A program made the position numbers and the translations under genes. Of a stretch of DNA of 64,000 nt, positions 61,524 to 64,000 are shown piece by piece. Location of the stretch: positions 56,918-120,917 of the forward strand of contig JABABU010000008.1 in NCBI GenBank assembly GCA_014238065.1. Direction: 5' to 3'. The notes under the pieces were generated by a model. The model was not told where the DNA came from and made no database searches. It saw only the letters and a list, made by a program, of their open reading frames with translations. Position 1 is the stretch's first letter; each line of letters opens with the position of its first letter. Origin of the DNA: Actinomycetota bacterium. GTDB lineage: Bacteria > Actinomycetota > Acidimicrobiia > Acidimicrobiales > Poriferisodalaceae.

Positions 61524-62714
61524 ATGAAAGAGGTCGCTGTCGAAGTCGATGACGGCAGGGCGTACGGCCGCAGGTCGGGGCACTCCGATGCGGATCTGTA
61601 CGAAGTCGACGCAGGAACGCCGGCCGGCGAGCTGCTGCGTCGTTACTGGCATCCCGTCGCACGCTCCGACGAAGCCACGTCGGTGCCGCGGTCGATTCGA
61701 GCGCTCGGCGAGAACCTCGTGTTGTTCCGCGACGGGCAGGGTCGGCCTGGACTCATGGAGCCGCGATGCTGCCATCGAGGCACGACGCTGCTCTACGGGA
61801 AGGTCGAGAACGACGGCATCAGATGCTGTTATCACGGCTGGCTGTTCGACGCCGAAGGACATTGCGTCGACCAGCCTTGCGAGCCCGACCGCGGCCGCAA
61901 CCGTGACAGGTACCGCCAGCCTTGGTATCCCGTCGTCGATTACAACGGTCTCGTTTTCGCCTATATGGGTCCTGCCGAGAAACAGCCGGTGTTTCCGAAA
62001 TATGACATCTTCGAGGACCTCGGTGACGACGAGGAGATTGTCATCGTCGACCATTTCGCGTTCGGTGGCCCCAGTGACGCTCCGTGTAATTGGTTCCAGA
62101 CCCATGAGAACACGATGGATCCCTATCACGTCTTCATCCTCCACAACGCCATCAGCGGATCGCAGTTCAACCCAAATCTGAGTCTGTGGCCCGAAGTGAG
62201 TTTCGAAGGCCATCCGTGGGGAGTCACGTCGATCCAGGACCGCCCGCTCGACGACGGCACGGTCCTGCATCGGGTCACAGAGATCCGGATGCCGACCATC
62301 AGGGTCGTCGCCACACCAACGCTGTCGTATCTCGGTAAGACCAACAACATGTCGTGGGCACTACCGATCGACGAGACCCACACCCGGGTGTACGCCATGG
62401 TTCGGGTTCCGAAAGACCGTGATCCTCAGGGGCTTCCGACATATGGCCCCGAGTCGAAGGCGTGGCACGATCTCACCGAAGTGGAACACCAGCTGTACCC
62501 GGGCGACTACGAAGCACAGGTGGGCCAGAACGCCGTCACCCTGCACTCCACCGAACGACTTGCGTCCTCGGACAGGGGTGTGTCGATGGTCCGTCGACTC
62601 TGGAAAGAGCAACTCGCCGTGATCGCAGCAGGAAACGACCCGGTCGGCGTCGAGTTCGGCGACGATGCTCCCGTCATAGCGCTCGTTGCCGGTAACTACA
62701 TGCTGGAACGGTGA
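61524..62714 (+). CDS. Rieske [2Fe-2S] non-heme iron oxygenase, alpha subunit
   Basis: A 396-residue ring-hydroxylating or demethylating oxygenase. The Rieske cluster ligands are CCHRG (CxH) and CCYHGW (CxxH) at about residues 75-110. The mononuclear iron site is NWFQTHENTMDPYHVFILH, with the 2-His and the Asp later in the domain, and the C-terminal helix-grip domain follows. The layout resembles phthalate 4,5-dioxygenase and related monocomponent-type oxygenases. No reductase or ferredoxin gene is adjacent. It lies after the importer operon and converges on the deaminase gene with 4 bases between stops. Confidence 0.88.
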   Translation: MKEVAVEVDDGRAYGRRSGHSDADLYEVDAGTPAGELLRRYWHPVARSDEATSVPRSIRALGENLVLFRDGQGRPGLMEPRCCHRGTTLLYGKVENDGIRCCYHGWLFDAEGHCVDQPCEPDRGRNRDRYRQPWYPVVDYNGLVFAYMGPAEKQPVFPKYDIFEDLGDDEEIVIVDHFAFGGPSDAPCNWFQTHENTMDPYHVFILHNAISGSQFNPNLSLWPEVSFEGHPWGVTSIQDRPLDDGTVLHRVTEIRMPTIRVVATPTLSYLGKTNNMSWALPIDETHTRVYAMVRVPKDRDPQGLPTYGPESKAWHDLTEVEHQLYPGDYEAQVGQNAVTLHSTERLASSDRGVSMVRRLWKEQLAVIAAGNDPVGVEFGDDAPVIALVAGNYMLER

Positions 62715-62718
62715 TTCG

Positions 62719-64000
62719 TCAGCGGTAGATGGCCGAGGTGGCGTTGGACGCTGAGGTGAGGCGGCCGCGACGGTAGACCCGACGCGACATTGGGGCGTCG
62801 GCGATTGCTTCTCTGAGGCTCGGTGCATCGATTGCGACGAGATCGGCGACATCGCCGACCGACACAGTCACCGGGTCGTGGCCAAGAGTCGAACGAACCG
62901 CGGTGCTGACCATCGAGAACGCATCCTCGGGTTGGACGTGGCCGGCCATCACCATCAACGCAGCTGTTTCGAGTGGATCGCTGCGTCCGACCAGATTGAA
63001 AGGATCTTGCACGTTGTCAGCCCCGGCTGCGACGTTGGCGCCTGCGGCTCGTAACGCACCAACAGCGGTGAGGCCACGTGGCATGGCAGTCGGTGCTTGG
63101 TGACCCTGCAGGAACAGGTTCGTCTGGGGCAGAGCGACGACGTTGATGCCAGTCGCCGCCACCTGACGTGAAACCTCGTATTGCGTTTCCAGAGCTTGCA
63201 TGCCGAGGCTCACGCAGTGGCTCGCCGTGACCGAATGTTCGAAGCCCCTGTCCTGCACGATGTGCGCCAGATCTCTCAGCGTGAGTTTCGAAGGATCAAG
63301 AGTTTCGTCGACGTGAAGATCAATGCGTAAGCCAGCATCGGACGCGATGTCGATGGCGAGGTTGATCACGCCGGGTCCATCGTCTTCGAGAGCTGGACAC
63401 CCTCCGACGAGATCGGCACCTGCCTCGACGGCGGCTATCAGCGAGCGACGGTTCCCCTCACCCTCGCGTCCAAGAATTGGATTCGAACTCAGCGCGACCA
63501 GTTCGAGGTCGACGAGATGGGCGTACTCATCTCGGATCTCGGCCAGAATTTTCATTGATGTGGTGCCCGTGAACTCACCGCAGTTCACATGCGATCGAAC
63601 AGCGGTGATGCCGTGGGCGATGAGCCGATCGAGCGCAGCTCTTGCTCTGACGTGCGTCTCGTCAGGCGTGATCTTGTGTGAGTTCTCGATCCAAGAGTCG
63701 ATGGCGCCCCGCAGATCGCCTGCAGGGTTGGGTACGAGGTCGGCGGTCAGCGCCTTGTCGAGATGAGCGTGAGGTTCGCCCATCGACGGAAGGAGCAGCC
63801 ATCCGTCCAGGTTGGTGTCGTCGTTGGCGGAGTGGGCCGCCGATGACTTCGCAACCGCAGCGATCCTGCCATCTTCGATCGTGATGTCGACGGTCCGGCC
63901 ATCGGCGAGCAGAGCGTTGGTGAGCAGAGCGTTGGTGGGCGGCGCGTTGGTGGGCGGCGCGTTGGTGGGCGGCGCGTTGGTGGGCGGCGCGTTGGTGGGC
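62719..64000 (-). CDS. CodA-like amidohydrolase/deaminase, 5' end outside window
   Basis: A cytosine-deaminase-type amidohydrolase. MGEPHAHLDKALTA is the HxH metal motif, SHVNCGEFTG and LRIDLHVDETLDPSKLTL follow, then VTASHCVSLGM and AGADNVQDPFNLVGRSDPLE with the late Asp. The frame stays open upstream of that point: LADGRTVDITIEDGRIAAV is the normal N-terminal beta strand. Before it the protein continues as repeats of LLTNA and PPTNA encoded by a 15-base tandem repeat, reaching the window edge. The true start lies beyond 64000. Probable role: hydrolytic deamination of a pyrimidine or triazine ring. Confidence 0.85.
   Translation of the reverse strand, partial: PTNAPPTNAPPTNAPPTNAPPTNALLTNALLADGRTVDITIEDGRIAAVAKSSAAHSANDDTNLDGWLLLPSMGEPHAHLDKALTADLVPNPAGDLRGAIDSWIENSHKITPDETHVRARAALDRLIAHGITAVRSHVNCGEFTGTTSMKILAEIRDEYAHLVDLELVALSSNPILGREGEGNRRSLIAAVEAGADLVGGCPALEDDGPGVINLAIDIASDAGLRIDLHVDETLDPSKLTLRDLAHIVQDRGFEHSVTASHCVSLGMQALETQYEVSRQVAATGINVVALPQTNLFLQGHQAPTAMPRGLTAVGALRAAGANVAAGADNVQDPFNLVGRSDPLETAALMVMAGHVQPEDAFSMVSTAVRSTLGHDPVTVSVGDVADLVAIDAPSLREAIADAPMSRRVYRRGRLTSASNATSAIYR
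63914..64000 (-). repeat. 15-base in-frame tandem repeat at window edge
   Basis: Unit GCGTTGGTGGGCGGC on the plus strand, four perfect copies at 63929-63988 plus a partial copy to the window end, preceded by one variant copy GCGTTGGTGAGCAGA at 63914-63928. In the deaminase frame on the minus strand it encodes PPTNA repeats, with the variant encoding LLTNA. The repeat length is a multiple of three, so copy number can change without a frameshift. The full array length is not visible. Confidence 0.85.

Noticed and set aside
63914..64000. CRISPR array
   Set aside because: The repeats are contiguous 15-base units without spacers and lie in a coding frame.

Overview
The window is GC-rich, densely coded bacterial DNA with many GTG starts and 1-4 base stop/start overlaps. 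Seven luciferase-like (LLM) flavin/F420-type oxidoreductases, many short-chain dehydrogenases (SDRs), EcK-like phosphotransferases, an MT0933-type antitoxin-like protein and MaoC-free enoyl-CoA hydratase clusters point to an actinobacterium, most likely Acidimicrobiia. That taxonomic placement is inference. No rRNA, tRNA, CRISPR array, insertion sequence or phage gene was seen.

Layout. 1-2439: two tandem YtcJ-type amidohydrolases. 2657-5735: a methyltransferase, a truncated HxlR regulator, and a GcvT/DmdA-like folate enzyme divergent from a TetR regulator with two tandem operators. 6306-13330: a phosphotransferase, a 2OG-Fe oxygenase, an AhpD-like gene with an in-frame TGA, an acyl-CoA dehydrogenase, an enoyl-CoA hydratase and an epoxide hydrolase. 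13340-24696: mixed genes (MFS exporter, SDR, QueF-like, diguanylate cyclase, methyltransferase, phosphotransferase, two enoyl-CoA hydratases, DUF1295 protein, antitoxin-like protein, PLP lyase). 25042-32400: a complete-looking selenium-dependent molybdenum hydroxylase locus (ygfM-xdhD-ssnA-xdhC-yqeB-yqeC). 32529-43086: alternating SDR and LLM genes with a cysteine-dioxygenase-like/rhodanese-like fusion and an FAD oxidase. 44240-49126: dehydrogenase, FGGY kinase, aldolase, LLM, SDR. 49194-56909: a second molybdenum hydroxylase, LLMs, a phosphodiesterase, a deaminase and an EamA transporter. 56986-64000: UbiD, an ABC importer, a Rieske oxygenase and a CodA-like deaminase that runs off the window.

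How it works together. The window reads as a catabolic island for heterocyclic and aromatic compounds: molybdenum hydroxylases, hydrolytic deaminases, LLM monooxygenases, a Rieske oxygenase and a UbiD-type decarboxylase with matching transporters. The substrates cannot be read from sequence.

Most notable is selenium. The AhpD-like gene at 8689-9252 has TGA exactly where the second cysteine of the AhpD active site should be. It is followed at the canonical distance by a hairpin with a GGUC loop like the E. coli fdhF SECIS, so it is very probably a selenoprotein. Some 16 kb away lies the selenium-dependent molybdenum hydroxylase system, so both selenium uses (selenocysteine and the labile selenium cofactor) appear in one window. 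A second notable pattern is a two-gene module, a pteridine-reductase-like SDR whose catalytic Tyr is His followed by an LLM enzyme. It occurs twice, each time divergent from a molybdenum hydroxylase.
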